Source: Leptodontidium sp. MPI-SDFR-AT-0119 (Eukaryota > Ascomycota > Leotiomycetes > Helotiales > Leptodontidiaceae). Taken from it: DNA of 64,000 bases. The stretch is from the NCBI GenBank assembly GCA_020726505.1, contig JAHLEZ010000027.1:62001-126000 (forward strand), given 5' to 3'. Of this stretch, positions 10,700-22,799 are shown piece by piece. Position numbers and translations under genes: made by a program. The notes below the pieces were generated by a model. The model saw only the letters and a list, made by a program, of their open reading frames with translations. It did not search any database and was not told where the DNA came from. The first letter of the stretch is position 1. Every line of letters starts with the position of its first letter.

Positions 10700-13600
10700 A
10701 TCTTCGCTCCTAAAGGAGAACTGACATTACATCGCCCCTGTTCCTCCGCCCCTCCCACACGCGGCTGCTACAAGAAGGAGAAGACGGCGAAGCTTGTGGC
10801 TATACGCTATGGACAACAGGACGACCTCCACTGTAACGCTTGTTATGGCGAGCTTCTTCAAAAGTCCAAAGACTGATGACCAGTCGCCTGAACTGGGTCA
10901 GTAAGTTAAGGTTCATACAGGCTACGAATATATTCAAAAGAGTGAATGAGCTCCTCCATCAAAGGTCTGGCAGCCGGCTAAAACGACTTCGAGTGTGCAG
11001 CTCTCCTGGGGCTTTCGTCATCGCCGCCCTCTCACCCAGTTTCTGGTATTCGTCGAGCCCAATGTTCTGACACCCTTGGTCGACATGAAACCGGAAATAT
11101 CGCTTGTTATCAAAGTGTGCTCGCCAGCTATCCGCGAACCTTCTCTATGTATTTTCTGTCTCCGTTGCAATATCTACCACGGTCTGAACAAGGAATTTGA
11201 CCATACGGTCATTGAAACCCTTCTTTCCTGGGTTGCCATGTCTGCGCCAACGATGGTGGTGGGATTGTCTTAGAAGGACCCGGCCCGGATTGCTGCAGAA
11301 TCAGAAAGGCAGGGAGAACGGCGACCAGCTCCTATTACGTTGGCAGAAGGGGTTAAAGAGAGCTTGCTGGATTTGCGAAAGTAAAGATTCGATCATCTAG
11401 ATATGTGGTGTGGTATGAAACAAAGCGGTAGGTTGTTTCAATAATCGCTTGCAAAATCGGCTTCACTTTCATGTGTACATCGCAGTATGACTGGCACCTC
11501 TGCCATTGGTTAGAGCTCTGCACTCAACTTCAAATCAGATTCTTTATAGTGCCCGAGACTGTGTGACTGTCGGGACCTCGCACGTGAGGCATCTATCCCT
11601 TGATCACCCACGATGAACTCCAACCGTCGCGATGCTACACTGACTGGAAACCTGCCCCAACATATCACTCCTGACCGGCATCAAGCAATTCTTAGGCGAG
11701 CTAGTGTAGCTATCTAATCCCCATCCAAAGTGACTGGCCGTTCTCCCACATTTCGCCGAATCATATAAAATTCGCATGCGCCTAACAGACACACATAGTG
11801 CAGTCCTCCCGGTATGGAAGTATCAAGACTTGCAACCTGCTGCCTGCTTGGTACGTGGCACAAACAGGGGGGGTTAATCGGATCATTACTGCGGTCGTCA
11901 TCAAAGCACTAGAACTTGTCGCAGGGAATGTATTTGTAGTAGGGACGATTGGCGTTCCCTTTACGGTTCGACACTCGAGTCGCACGACGGACTGTTTGTC
12001 TGTGGCAAGATCGGCAATTCGGAGCGGTTGCAGGAGCTACGTCGAGATGGATTCCGCTGATGGTGACCATTTTTGTTCGTAGCTACCTTCACATTTAGCT
12101 ATCTCTCAAACGCTTCAAAAGCTATTCACCTCACCTTGACGGTCGATGAATCTTGTGCCTTGATCCCAGTGCCAGGGGTAAGCGATAATGGTCGAGAAAT
12201 GTTTGTTCGGGTGGTGACCACCTTTTATAACTGTCCAGTATTTCAGAGTACAGCTGGCAGCTTCTTGTGAGCTGTAATCGACTAGATCTAGCGATACCGC
12301 TTCTAAGAAGCTATAATGGTCACCAGTTCGGACGAATGAATGCTCTATAGAAAGAGCGGCGAGAATGTCGTCTCAGTTTCGATACGCCAGATGTTTTCTT
12401 CTTCCCCATGAGCGGTGTGGGTCGTGTCGGGTTGTGAGATTGATACAGATGGTAACACAGCACAGACAGAGCAATTGTCAACATGGGGCTACCAATCCAT
12501 CTGCTGTTCAAACTGGTTCTTTATGCAAACACCATTCTGTGCCCTGCGTATCAAGCGACTCGAGATAGGTGACCTACAGAACTTCCACAAAGATTAGCGG
12601 TGAGAGAAGATAATGATAGCTCGTTCAGTCATTTATCCCGTCTTTGCCGTGGGCTTCTGTTAACGAATAACATACCTCTTAGATCTCCTATCAAAACTTT
12701 CAGCGTTGTTATCGTCCTGTTATCGAACCATGCTGCTAATCTTGGCATGTTTGGATTACAGCCAGCGCAATAATAAACTTGATGTTATTGATACATGCGT
12801 GCATGGCTCGTACTCCCACACTCCCTCGGAGACCCAATGTAAGGGCTCGATTCACGACAAGTTTTGCGATTGATCATCTTATCCCAGCAACACAGAGATA
12901 GCTTGTCTGCGGTTCAGAGGTTCAGCGCCCAGCTGGTTGGTACAGGGTAATGCCGCCAATCGGAAAACCTGTTCGTCCTTCATGGCAGTCGCGCCTCCTT
13001 GTATCGCAAAGTCTTGGCTGTGTATTACTCGATATGCAGTAGGCCTCAATTTTGGAACAGATCAACACTTCAAGTAACCTTCATCAAGCTGCTGCCGTTG
13101 GGAAAATATTAGGTCATAAGTCATATGCACAACAAGGTCCAACGAAACACCTTAAAGAGGCTACCAGTCAATATCCGATCGACTACTAATTTCTTGCCTC
13201 TTGCAGGGGCTTTTATATCCCATAGCTCTCACTCACCTATTCAGGCTAACCAACGATACACGGCAGTATAAATCTAGGGCACAGTATTGATTGGCGTGGC
13301 AGGTATATCAACCGCAATTCCGAACAACATCCCTTTTCGCCGGCATATTAGAGCTTGCCATCAATAGCCCACAATAGTAGTCATCAATAGTAGTCATCAA
13401 TAGCTAGAAACTCAAATGGTCGAGGGAGAAGGTCAAAAATGAGCGACCAACAAGGCAGCCCCTCGAGGCTGATGCAGGTCCAGATATTGAAAGATTGCGA
13501 GAACAGACCAAGTATGTGCTGAGGCGGGGGAAATGCAGTCATTATGGTAGCTTTTCGCAAGATGGCGGATTAAGGGTTCGACACGGAAGCAGCCAGAGTC

Positions 13601-14459
13601 CAGATTTCGCCTAAGGTTAGGGAAGAAGAGCTTCGTATGTGGCTGCTCAGGAGCGAAGCTACCTTCAGCCATAGAAATTACCAGCATTGAAGTTGGAGGA
13701 ATCTATTTAGACCTTTCCATCTACTGCATGTCATCTTATTACAACTTGGATTATCTCCAAACAAACTGCATACCACAAACAGGCCTGACCCCACCCCTGG
13801 AAAGTCCGAGTCTCTTGCAAAAGCCAGATTTTGTCGTGTCGTGTCTCGAGGGGCTAGAACCTTTATGGCCTTTTTGACTTGAGCGGTTATATGTTATTTC
13901 ATAATAGTAGTGCTTGAGAAACTTCTAGAATGTCGACTTGATCTAATTATAACCTTAAAGTAGAAGTCGGGACTGTTTGGAAACGAAAGCAAAGAAAAAG
14001 AAATAAGGGCGGAAGAAGCAACTGTTACTCGTAGATCGATTTGAGGGTTTTTCACAGCCTCGTTAAACCATCAAATTAAAAAGCGCCGAGGAGAAAACTC
14101 TAATTTCGAATACCTCTTCATAAAAGAATCTTCCTATCAACCAAATGACCTCGCGAAAAGCAGATTCATTTTGCAGCGATAGCGCTGCATCGAGTTGTTA
14201 CATTACAACCACAACCAATATCTAAGCTAGAAGGGTTTAGTTAACTCATTAAGCCAGTACTCTGTCTTGAAAATGGCTTTCCCTTATTAAAAAAACCTGC
14301 CGTTCCCCTTACGTTGACTGCGATAACCAGTATAAGCCTCGGACTCAATTAGACAGTCTTCTATGGTGCAATTGATAGGAGCCGATCAATCTCTCATGTT
14401 GCCAGTGCGACGGTGAACTAACAGATCAACAGGGAGAAATACCACGCTTTGACAATGTT
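10700..14459. other. Long gene-poor region
   Basis: Nearly 4 kb without a supportable gene. ORFs here are short, overlap on both strands and carry no recognisable motif (the longest tested were 10995-11273, 11798-12082 and the minus ORF 13433-13687). A short direct repeat of a TAGTCATCAA unit occurs at 13378-13402. Possibly worn coding or transposon DNA. Confidence 0.4.
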
Positions 14460-14712
14460 AACTGGCATGAAATATGACCGGAGAAGGAGATAGTGAAGGG
14501 GAGATGTCAGAGAGGAGCGATGATAAAGATAGACAGAGGCTAAAGAGGAGGAGACGTTTGAGGGGCAAAGACTTTGGAAAGGGAATGATCTTGGAGAAGG
14601 ATGAGGAGTTAAAGACAAGGAAGAAGAAGCAACGGGGAAAGAAATAAGATGAAGAAGGAAAGCGACGAAGAAAGGGGAAATGAAGAAGTACAAGAGGTAA
14701 AAAGAGAAGAGT
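14460..14712. repeat. Long purine-rich tract
   Basis: About 250 bases in which the plus strand is overwhelmingly A and G (AAGAAG, GGAGGA, GAAGAA runs). Both strands are open over parts of it: a 58-codon highly charged Lys/Arg/Glu frame on plus (starting at 14474) and Ser/Phe/Leu-rich frames on minus. This is what composition alone would yield, so I call it low-complexity DNA rather than a gene. Confidence 0.6.
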
Positions 14713-16090
14713 TGTGGAAAATGTTTTATTCTTCACAAGCCCAGTGTAGGAGTTAAGCAGGTTGAGGAGAAAGTCAGCCAGTCTCTTTGATCTCGTCGAC
14801 TCTTATATTGCGAAAGATGATATATAAAATCTAGCTGATTTTTATTGATTCTTTTACCTTAAGTTTGGATTTTTATTCGTTGAATTGCTATCGATGTCGA
14901 TGTTGATGTGGCGTGGATAATAGTGTGGCGTCTCAAAGCGCAAAGATAACTAGTAGCCCGTTCAGCCACAGCAGCTCAGGACTAGTTGGTCCCAATTGGT
15001 TTAGTAATTTAACAGGGTTGAACGCTATACCAAAGGTTCATAACCAGTCCAGAGCAAGTTCAGAACAGGCCAAGTTAAGCTAAATGAAAATCTATTGGAT
15101 TCAAATGAGGATTTGAACTTGAAATGCCACGGCCGAGCGGGCTGTAAAGGAGCCACTAGAGAACGCGCAATGCGGGCAATCATGGCACTTTCCTGTATAA
15201 ACCAACACCAACACCAACCCATCGTCGCACTTTCCTTTACAAACACTAACCCACCCACCACAACTACAAATTCTGGACATGCGACCGGTTAATCTCAGGA
15301 TTGCCCCACCAAGAAAAAGAAGCAAGAAAAGGAAATGCGCATTCTAACTCCGTATAACAAAACCAAATGCCCTCCGAAGAGGACCGCGTTTATGGCTTTG
15401 AACCGTTGTCTAGTCGGCTACAACTGAGTCTTACAGTAGAAGATAGTTCTGCTCGATTTACGTGCTTTTTCACCTCCGAATTCGATGAGACCAGACGGTG
15501 TTCATGGGAGCCTATAGCCCTGTTCCTCAGAGTACGAGTTGAGACGCACCCATCTTGGTTCATATATCACTTCCGAAGAGGTGAATCTCTTAAACGACTT
15601 GGTGCAGATTTGTTTATTTGGATAGATGTAGGGCATAAGGAAATGGTGGTGCAGCAGGCGCAGCAGCGGGGCGAATGGCGGTTGCTGGTTGAGGTGTTGT
15701 TGTTGAGTTGGAGAGGAAGGAAGGAGGGAGAGATTCAGTTGAGGAGAGGAAAGGAAGTTGCGATATTGACGCGAGCGCAGTACTGCATACACTGCACAGT
15801 AGAGTAGCCGCCCGTGCCAAAGACCGGCCTGGCCTGGCCCAGGTCTATGGATAATCGATCCACTCTGTTATCCTACACCTGCATTACTACCACTTGTACC
15901 AGACTTTGCCCAGGGGTGGTTCCTGAGATGGTTGGTTGTTCTCTTCCTCCGACAACGCTCTTCCATTTCGTAATCTTGCTACAACCAAACACATTATCGG
16001 TTTGTGGAAGTAATCCGGTTGATCGTGAGAAGTGGATTATTTTATAAGCTAACAGAAAAAGGAAGAATTCCCTGTGGCATTTATTGTATA
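14713..16090. other. Gene-poor region with one weak ORF
   Basis: The plus ORF at 15367-15807 (146 codons) begins MPSEEDRVYGFEPLS but matches no family I recognise and has competing minus ORFs of similar size. The stretch also holds CAACAC repeats near 15203-15220. I cannot support a gene. Confidence 0.35.
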
Positions 16091-16094
16091 AAGC

Positions 16095-16490
16095 TCTGCC
16101 GCATTTATGCTGTACACCCAGCTTCCAATGAGTAGTGGTGGTTGGGCTGCGCTATGGTGTAGTTTTGAAGTTTGATTTGGGGTCCCGGGATAAGCTGCTG
16201 TGGTTGAGACCTAGATTGTTGTAATTGGTTTCTAGCCTCTTGGTATAAGAGTTTAGATTGTTACAGCGAGCTTGCAAAGTTCTGAGTTGGAGGCGCTGCT
16301 GGAGATGCAAAGTTCTGAGTTGAAGCTGCCATTAGAGGTGCCGTTGGGGATGCAAAGCTTTAAGTTGGAGGTACCACTAGAAGTGCTGCTGGAGATGTAA
16401 GGTTTTAAGTTGGAGATGTTACTAACAGTGCTACTGAAGATGTAAAGTTCTGCTGTGAAGATGCTGGTTAAAGTCGAAACGGTCTAGAAA
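16095..16490 (-). pseudogene. Relic of a repeat protein with 15-residue units
   Basis: One minus-strand frame encodes degenerate units of 15 residues, PTQNFASP followed by an Ala/Leu/Val-rich half, then runs in the same frame into a Gln-rich segment (YQEARNQLQQSRSQPQQL) and a stop at about 16097. Stops inside are TAA where neighbouring units have CAA or CAG Gln codons (PT-stop-NLTS, PT-stop-SFAS, and TAA before the Gln-rich part), so the loss looks like C-to-T change. The DNA repeat is 45 bp with at least three full copies. No domain is recognisable; it could be a low-complexity region of a secreted or regulatory protein. Confidence 0.45.
16268..16462. repeat. Degenerate 45-bp tandem repeat
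   Basis: Units begin at GCAAAGTTCTGAGTTG (plus strand) and recur every 45 bases at about 16301, 16346 and 16391, with partial units on both sides: one short 33-bp copy near 16268 and one broken copy near 16436. The period is a multiple of three, consistent with origin in coding DNA. Confidence 0.7.
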
Positions 16491-16499
16491 CAATTATAT

Positions 16500-17524
16500 T
16501 CTTATAACATACGGAATCGCGGTGAGCTTAGGAAGTAGCTGTAATAGAATTTATCCTAAATCGTAGCAGGCAATGCTCTACCGAAGTTTCGGTTGGGTTT
16601 AAGGGTACTAAGATCTGAGAGGCAAAATATGTCGCAGTGGACCTTATATTATATATCTCAGTGCCAGGAAATGAATCAAAACCAGAGACGCACGACCACA
16701 AAGTAAGAATTTAAGAGTGAAGCGAACGACATGAACGCCAGTCCCTTACAATGTAAGAGATCGTGCGGGGGGTAGGATGGACATGAGTTTGTAAATGGGG
16801 AGTCTTTAGCTGGGATGCGTGTTGCTAGCGCTAGAGTAGAGCTCACAGCCTATGGTAGAGCTTTTTTGAGAAGTCTCTGCTATCTCATCCCATCTATTGT
16901 CAATTATATAGCGGTGGACCGATGGAGCTCCTCAGGAATACCGGGATACAACTTTGAGAAATGATACCAGATCGGGTAAGACCATAATCCTTCACAGGAT
17001 CCTTAACAACACTAGCGCACCAGTTCTAAAGGAGGACACTGCATGATCCGGTTTCACGAAGTGAGATTTACAAAGAAGACATACCCTTGAAAGGTTTTGG
17101 GCCTTTTCTTCAAACGAGAAGATGAGAAATGCAAACTAACCTCTGGGGAAATGACTTGGCGACCGAACTAGACGGATCTTACAAATAGGCCTCGTCCCAA
17201 GACTAAATCTTCCACGGTATCTGTATAGTATATTGGCTGATTTGCGGCATAGCATTGGGTGAAATTGAGGTGGACTGCCAGTGGGAATCCGCAGACTGTT
17301 ACTAATAGTAGTCGTTCACTTGGGGTGTTCGGCTTCCTTATGAAGTACAGTATAGTAGGAGAATTCATTTTAATAGAAATCCACTAGGCTACAACTAATA
17401 CTCGTCCATCCTCACCAATATCCAGAGAGAAGTCAATTTACCCATAAAAAGCAATGAATATTTCCTATGCCTCAATTGCCGCTTTTCATCAAGTGATCAA
17501 TTCCTAGCGAGCCGCGCACAAGCA
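16500..17524. other. Gene-poor stretch 3' of the GMC oxidoreductase
   Basis: No gene recognised. The minus ORF 17168-17368 has no family motif. The end near 17524 is the 3' flank of the oxidoreductase gene. Confidence 0.4.
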
Positions 17525-19264
17525 TTACTTGAAAAGATCTTTGTGGTCAGCTTTGATCAAGTCGGCGCCTTTTTCGCCAATCATGTAGACGGAGTTTTGG
17601 ATCCGGCAGTCGGGGATGACGGGGATAATGGAAGCATCGACGACGCGGAGGTTCCGGATGCCATGGACCTTGAGCTTAGGGTCAACCACACCCTGGTCAA
17701 TGTTCTTGGACAAACGGTTGGTACCGCAAGGGTGAAATGCAGTCTGGCAGCGGTCCAGAACTGCCCTCTTCATCTCCTCGTCCGAGTAGAGTGGCATATC
17801 CCAAGGGTACTCGTCGACAACGATGTCCTTAAAGCCATCACCCTTGAGGAGAACGTCGTAGCTGAACCTGATACCCTCACGCATGGCAATAATGTCCAGG
17901 TCATCGGCGAAGAAGTTCAGGTTGATGTTAGGCTGTACTAGAGGGTCGGCACTGTTGAGAGTCACCTCGCCGCCTTCGGAGACAGGGCGGACGAGGTCAA
18001 CGACGACGCTGGTGTAGTTGCCTGTCTTGGGGGTAGGGAAGTGCCATTGGAATGCACTGCCGAACATGCAGACAAAATCGAGCTCGAAGTGTGGCTGTCC
18101 CTGCGGCGAGAAAGGATCAAGTCCGCCATTGGCAGCTTTGGCCTTAACGTAGGCCGGGTCCTTCTCCAGGTACTTGTCGATGCGAGGGAAACCCACCATC
18201 TCTAGGAGACCCGAGCCAACGGGGCCAGAGCAGTCCTTCTTGTAGGTGGCAACAACAGCGTCCTTCTTAGGACCCTGCCGCAAGAGGTGGTCGTCCATGC
18301 CGAAGCCATCCTTGACGCGCAAGACGAAGGGGACACCTGGGTGGTCGAGCAGGTGCTTGCCGACGTGGCGAGACTTGACAATCACGCTGATACCGTGTTT
18401 GTTCAACTCGTCTGGGGGGCCGACACCGCTAAGCATCAATAGCTTAGGGCTCTCAAAGACACCTTGAGAGAGGATGACTTCGCGGGTGGCGTAGAAGTTA
18501 AGCTCTTTGCCAGAGGGGTCGATAACGGTCACTCCCTTGCAAGTGCGGTCGGCGTCATCAATGATTAGGCACTTAGAGTGAACCTCAGATACAATTGTGA
18601 TATTGGGCTTGTTTATCACGAACAGGAAACTACCAGAGCGCCGTCCCTTGTAGATGGTGTCGACACAGTGGGTGAGGCCATTCATTTCACCGTCGTAGAT
18701 GTTCTCGGAAATAGGTTCGCCCCTGGACTTCCAGGCCTTCGTAAGAGCATCGCGGAAGGGCTGCATCTCATCGATGAGCTCGGAATGGGAAATAGGGATA
18801 GGACCGCCGGTACCGAGCTTCTTGAGGTCGGCAGAGTAAAGCTTGGGGTCATCGTAGTAAGTAGCGCTCTTACGGAGGTATGGAACGAGAAGCTCCCAAG
18901 TCCATTCCTTGCCACCGTACTCCGCCCACATATCAAAGGTAGGTTTGCAGCCGGGGATCCAGGTGAAGTAGTTGAGAGAGGAGCTGCCACCGAGGGCCTT
19001 GCCGCGGGTGTTGGGCTTCTCGATGCGTTCATAGTCGTCACGTTTGACCATCGTGGTTTTGTAGGCCCAGTCATACTTGCTGTTGCGGAGGTCCATAGCC
19101 ATCGAAGGGGTTGTGATCTCCTCGATCTCGTGGGAGTTGCCAACACCTGCCTCGATGACCAAGACAGTGACATGAGGGTTCTCGGCGAGACGGCCGGCTA
19201 CAGTGTTACCTGCAGTTCCGCCACCAACCACAACAAAGTCGAAGTGAGCTCCATCGGCAGCCAT
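17525..19264 (-). CDS. GMC-family FAD oxidoreductase, probably cytosolic
   Basis: A single 579-codon exon. The N-terminal Rossmann motif VVVGGGTAGNTVAGRLAE (11-28) binds the FAD ADP part; GKALGGSSSLNYF (88-100) and the second GMC signature GVFESPKLLMLSGVGPP are present. Catalytic residues are His511 in FHPCGTNRLS and Asn557 in RIQNSVYMIGEKGAD. Length and order fit the glucose-methanol-choline family of alcohol/sugar/aryl-alcohol oxidases and dehydrogenases. There is no signal peptide before the FAD motif, so it probably acts inside the cell. The high GC and strong codon bias produce long shadow ORFs on the other strand (e.g. 18578-19276). Substrate cannot be told from sequence. No neighbouring gene suggests a pathway. 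Confidence 0.95.
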   Translation of the reverse strand: MAADGAHFDFVVVGGGTAGNTVAGRLAENPHVTVLVIEAGVGNSHEIEEITTPSMAMDLRNSKYDWAYKTTMVKRDDYERIEKPNTRGKALGGSSSLNYFTWIPGCKPTFDMWAEYGGKEWTWELLVPYLRKSATYYDDPKLYSADLKKLGTGGPIPISHSELIDEMQPFRDALTKAWKSRGEPISENIYDGEMNGLTHCVDTIYKGRRSGSFLFVINKPNITIVSEVHSKCLIIDDADRTCKGVTVIDPSGKELNFYATREVILSQGVFESPKLLMLSGVGPPDELNKHGISVIVKSRHVGKHLLDHPGVPFVLRVKDGFGMDDHLLRQGPKKDAVVATYKKDCSGPVGSGLLEMVGFPRIDKYLEKDPAYVKAKAANGGLDPFSPQGQPHFELDFVCMFGSAFQWHFPTPKTGNYTSVVVDLVRPVSEGGEVTLNSADPLVQPNINLNFFADDLDIIAMREGIRFSYDVLLKGDGFKDIVVDEYPWDMPLYSDEEMKRAVLDRCQTAFHPCGTNRLSKNIDQGVVDPKLKVHGIRNLRVVDASIIPVIPDCRIQNSVYMIGEKGADLIKADHKDLFK

Positions 19265-19351
19265 TATGATAAATAATTCAATGATGTTGAAGCTTGTGAA
19301 ATCAGGATCAGCAGATGCGGATATGAGGTCTTGATCGTTGGATGTACAGCG

Positions 19352-19358
19352 TTTTATA
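19352..19358 (-). promoter_or_regulatory. TATA box of the GMC oxidoreductase gene
   Basis: TATAAAA on the minus strand about 90 bases upstream of the start codon, the best TATA match in this promoter. Not confirmed by transcript data. Confidence 0.45.
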
Positions 19359-19369
19359 CATTTGTGCTC

Positions 19370-22330
19370 ATATCACTCCTGGGTATTTCCGTAGTGTCAC
19401 AAACTTTCTGATAACGAAGCCTCTCGCGCAAGTTAGACAATCCTACCCCGTTATTGTCAGTCGGGGCCGAAACCCTCAAAGTAGAATTTAACGGTCCGAG
19501 ATGCTGTAAAGTTTTGACATGCCTGTAGAACCTCTAAGGCCACTTCACTAGCAAATCATTCACTAAGCCCAGTCTTGGTTGCAAAACCTTAAACGTTGCC
19601 CTAAGGTCCTGTCACTTTCAGATGGAAGCTTGTCATAACTCGGAATAGTGGGGTTAAACTTGGACTACACCAACCGTCAGCTGCAAGCGTCGTCAATTCC
19701 TGAAGCAGGGATCAACTTAATGCCCAGGGGAAGCTACATACCTCAGTCTGAGCTTTGTTCCTTCGGATACCTCGGAAACAAAGCTTGCATGAGTACTCTT
19801 TACCCAATACTTAGTAACTGTCTTACCGTATGTGATACGCCTCTCTCTTGATTTTCCGAGATCTCAGCCAGCATGTGTTTACCAAGTAAAAATACGACCG
19901 TTACAGGGAGTTTAGAGATAGTACCGGGAGCATCGGATCAAATCACAGCTCGCATGTGCTGGCTTATGCATGCATATGCAGAACGACATACGCGGTTTCA
20001 CAAAGAGCTTACCGTTATCCAGGCACCAAAGTCCTTTTTCATTCGTCAGGTCGGCCCCGAATGATGTTTATGGAAAAACATCATTCATGAAACAGGTTTT
20101 CGTCTTGATATCGTTGACAGGTGTTTGAATTGGTTGTGGAACTAGCCCTTGATCAATACAACCCTTGTGTATATCATCGAATTTTGTTTAAAAGTGTCTT
20201 GAATTGGACGCAGTGTACAGTCTTTGTTTTGTTAATAGTCTCTCATAGATCCAAACTTAGTGGTACACCAGGGAACGTTCCGTAGCCTTAGGGCAAAGGG
20301 GTTTTAAAGAACCTAAAGCCCCGCACTTGAGAACCCCGCTCTGGTGTAGGCTTGTCGATTTTGTTCTTGTGAGCCTCTAGTTCCACTACAAGATAAAACA
20401 TAATATGTGCCTTCTTTCTATTAGCCTTCATATTCAGATGATAACGTGATTGATTTAAATTGGGTTACAATTTCTAAATCCGAAAGGAAGAAGTTCAAAT
20501 ATCCTGTGTAGTTGCTGTAAGCTGCTGTGACAGTAGAGGAGCGATCGCGAGGGGTACAATATAACACAAAGCAGTGACCCCTGTAGTACTAGATGCATTT
20601 GTGTGCAAACGGAGCCCAATCAAAGGCCTCATTATTATCACACCGATTTGAGGGTCGACATGGAGTTGGGTTTTAGCATCGACTTTGCCGTGCTGTACCG
20701 GAACAGATCTCCGTCACAGCTGCATGCTTTGATTAGTAAAGACATGCAGGTAGGGGACGCATAGAAATAATATAATTCATGGATTCGTACGACACTAGGA
20801 TGATCCAGACATGCGATTCGCCAAGGCATCTTATTCAATATCTCTCTCACTGACCTTGAACCCTGCTAAATCATAGTACCTACTACAAAATTCATACATT
20901 GGAAGACATGACTTGTTGAGCTCTTTCTAAGCGAGCTTTACCTTATTCGCTGTCGGGCCCGAGCTGTTGCTCCAAAGTCCATTTGCTGTCATGATTGGAC
21001 CCGATCTCAGCAAACTTACTTACCCCACCTTTTAGCCTCAAAGTCAAAGCTCATTGTATGTTGAGTTTCAGGGTATGAGCCGCCACCTTGGCGTCGAGAG
21101 GAACGAGCTGAAGAGGCGGCAGAACCCAAAATGGATGACAGGAGCTTGTAGGATACCCGATTCGCTTAATTAATCGAGAATGCCAAGAAGCCAAATGCCG
21201 TTTTTTTTTTCTCTAAATGTGCTTTGAACTATAGTACCAGACATAAGTTATGTAGCAGACCACGAGTACAGCGAATAGTCGACTGCCTGGTCCTCGCTTA
21301 ATGATCCGAGGATGTTAGGTGCTCCCGCATTGAGGCGGCCCCGACCATCGAAATCATGCTAGCGCCGGAAGGTGAAATGTGATCAGGTGCGTCTTAACAG
21401 GACTAAAATACTGCAATTCTCATAATTCCAAGTTAATCTGTGGCTAATGTTGCGGCTGTAGGCGCACCCCTCATGTAGCAGATGTGCACAGGGTAGCTTT
21501 AAATGTGAATATGAATCGTTCAATAGACAGAGGAAGCTACCTCTCACGTTCATTGATACAGGATTTCGAGCCTACTTTTGTCGTATACTAATATGTCTTT
21601 AGACGAGACTTCGTCTGTGGTAACTGACTATGCATCTCTTCATGGCCGAGTCAACTGACTCGACGAGATGTTGAGAAATATAGGCATATGTGCTTTTTTA
21701 TTTTATAACAACGAATCTGAATCGTCTTGGTATAGGCGGCTACAATCACGAGGACTCCGCGAGCAATGCTATAACAAACGGTGAACAGAAACTTAATAAT
21801 AGGCACTTTTATCTTAGATCACAATCGACGTCTCTCCAAATTTCTTCGCAATAATATGTTAAAAAGCATATCCTCACAACCGTCCTTTCCAATGAGACCT
21901 TCTCTGACCATTCACAGGTTACTAAAATCGATTACCTACTAGCAATAACGGCAGTATACCCTGGATCCGACCTTTTCGTATTTCCATTCTGACGTGAGGA
22001 AGTATTAGGGGCCGCTTTCAGTGTCGGAACTAATGATTCTAGCTCTCGTAGTAAGACCTTAACAGAACAGCTGTGTGGAGATATTTTTCCACTGCCGCCG
22101 GCGTGGGCGTCTGAGGTCGCTATGTCCCGGCCTACGGCCAGGATACATGACCCCGGAGAAGTATTAGAGAACATACCATCTAAGCAGTAATGTGAAACTT
22201 TGATCTGGGAATACTTTGAAGGATACCATACCATTTCGCTTCTCTTCCATAGGCCATCATTTTTGTAGTGAGCTCGGAAATATATTAACGGGTAATTATA
22301 ATACCTTAGCTTTATGTTCAATCAGTTGAT
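19370..22330. other. Long gene-poor region
   Basis: About 3 kb with no supportable gene; ORFs at 19648-20064 and 20638-20850 carry no recognised motif. Becomes more AT-rich towards 22 kb. A perfect 11-bp hairpin at 20059-20086 is listed separately. Confidence 0.4.
20059..20086. repeat. Perfect 11-bp hairpin
   Basis: GAATGATGTTT and its exact complement AAACATCATTC are separated by six bases. It lies far from any supported gene, so it is not assigned as a terminator; it may be a chance palindrome or transposon end. Confidence 0.6.
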
Positions 22331-22799
22331 ATGCTGAAATATAATTAGTGCTGGGGTATCAAACGTTAATGTTGATCTCCCATTTCTCGCTCTACTCACA
22401 GCAGTGCTCTTTGCTAGATGTGCAATATCTTCACGAAAGCGTTTGGATGGGATATTTGGCAAGCACACTCGAAAGAACCTATTATCACGATTTTATTAAA
22501 GAGCTATCCGAACGATCCAGCTCACAAACTTCCCTTGAACGCTATTAATTCATACATTATCGGCATTTATAATTGTCGACACGATTTATTTGAGAGAAGA
22601 GTAGCCTTTGATTTGCTGCTCCTTTGTTAGACTAACTACGAGAGTTGCTCAAACGCTTGGTAAGTCTGATTGGAAGTGTCTCGCTCATAAGTACGCGGTT
22701 TAACTTTCATTACTAACAGTGCTTAAGATTACATAAAGACCCTACGAGCTTTCTTAATCTCTCACCAGTTAAAATCCAAGTCCGTCGACAACTATGGTG

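Noticed and set aside
14418..14736. Minus Ser/Phe/Leu-rich ORFs that look like membrane segments
   Set aside because: Their content follows from the purine tract on the other strand.
15120..15170. tRNA-like GGCCGAGCGG string
   Set aside because: No T-arm or acceptor-stem pairing at the expected spacing.
15367..15807. 146-codon ORF as a gene
   Set aside because: No family, competing minus ORFs of similar length, no neighbouring support.
18578..19276. 232-codon plus-strand ORF
   Set aside because: Complementary shadow of the GMC oxidoreductase; GC-rich codon bias opens the opposite strand and no domain is present.
20262..20353. ACACCAG...CTGGTGT inverted repeat flanked by TA
   Set aside because: Only a 7-bp stem; a chance match is likely.
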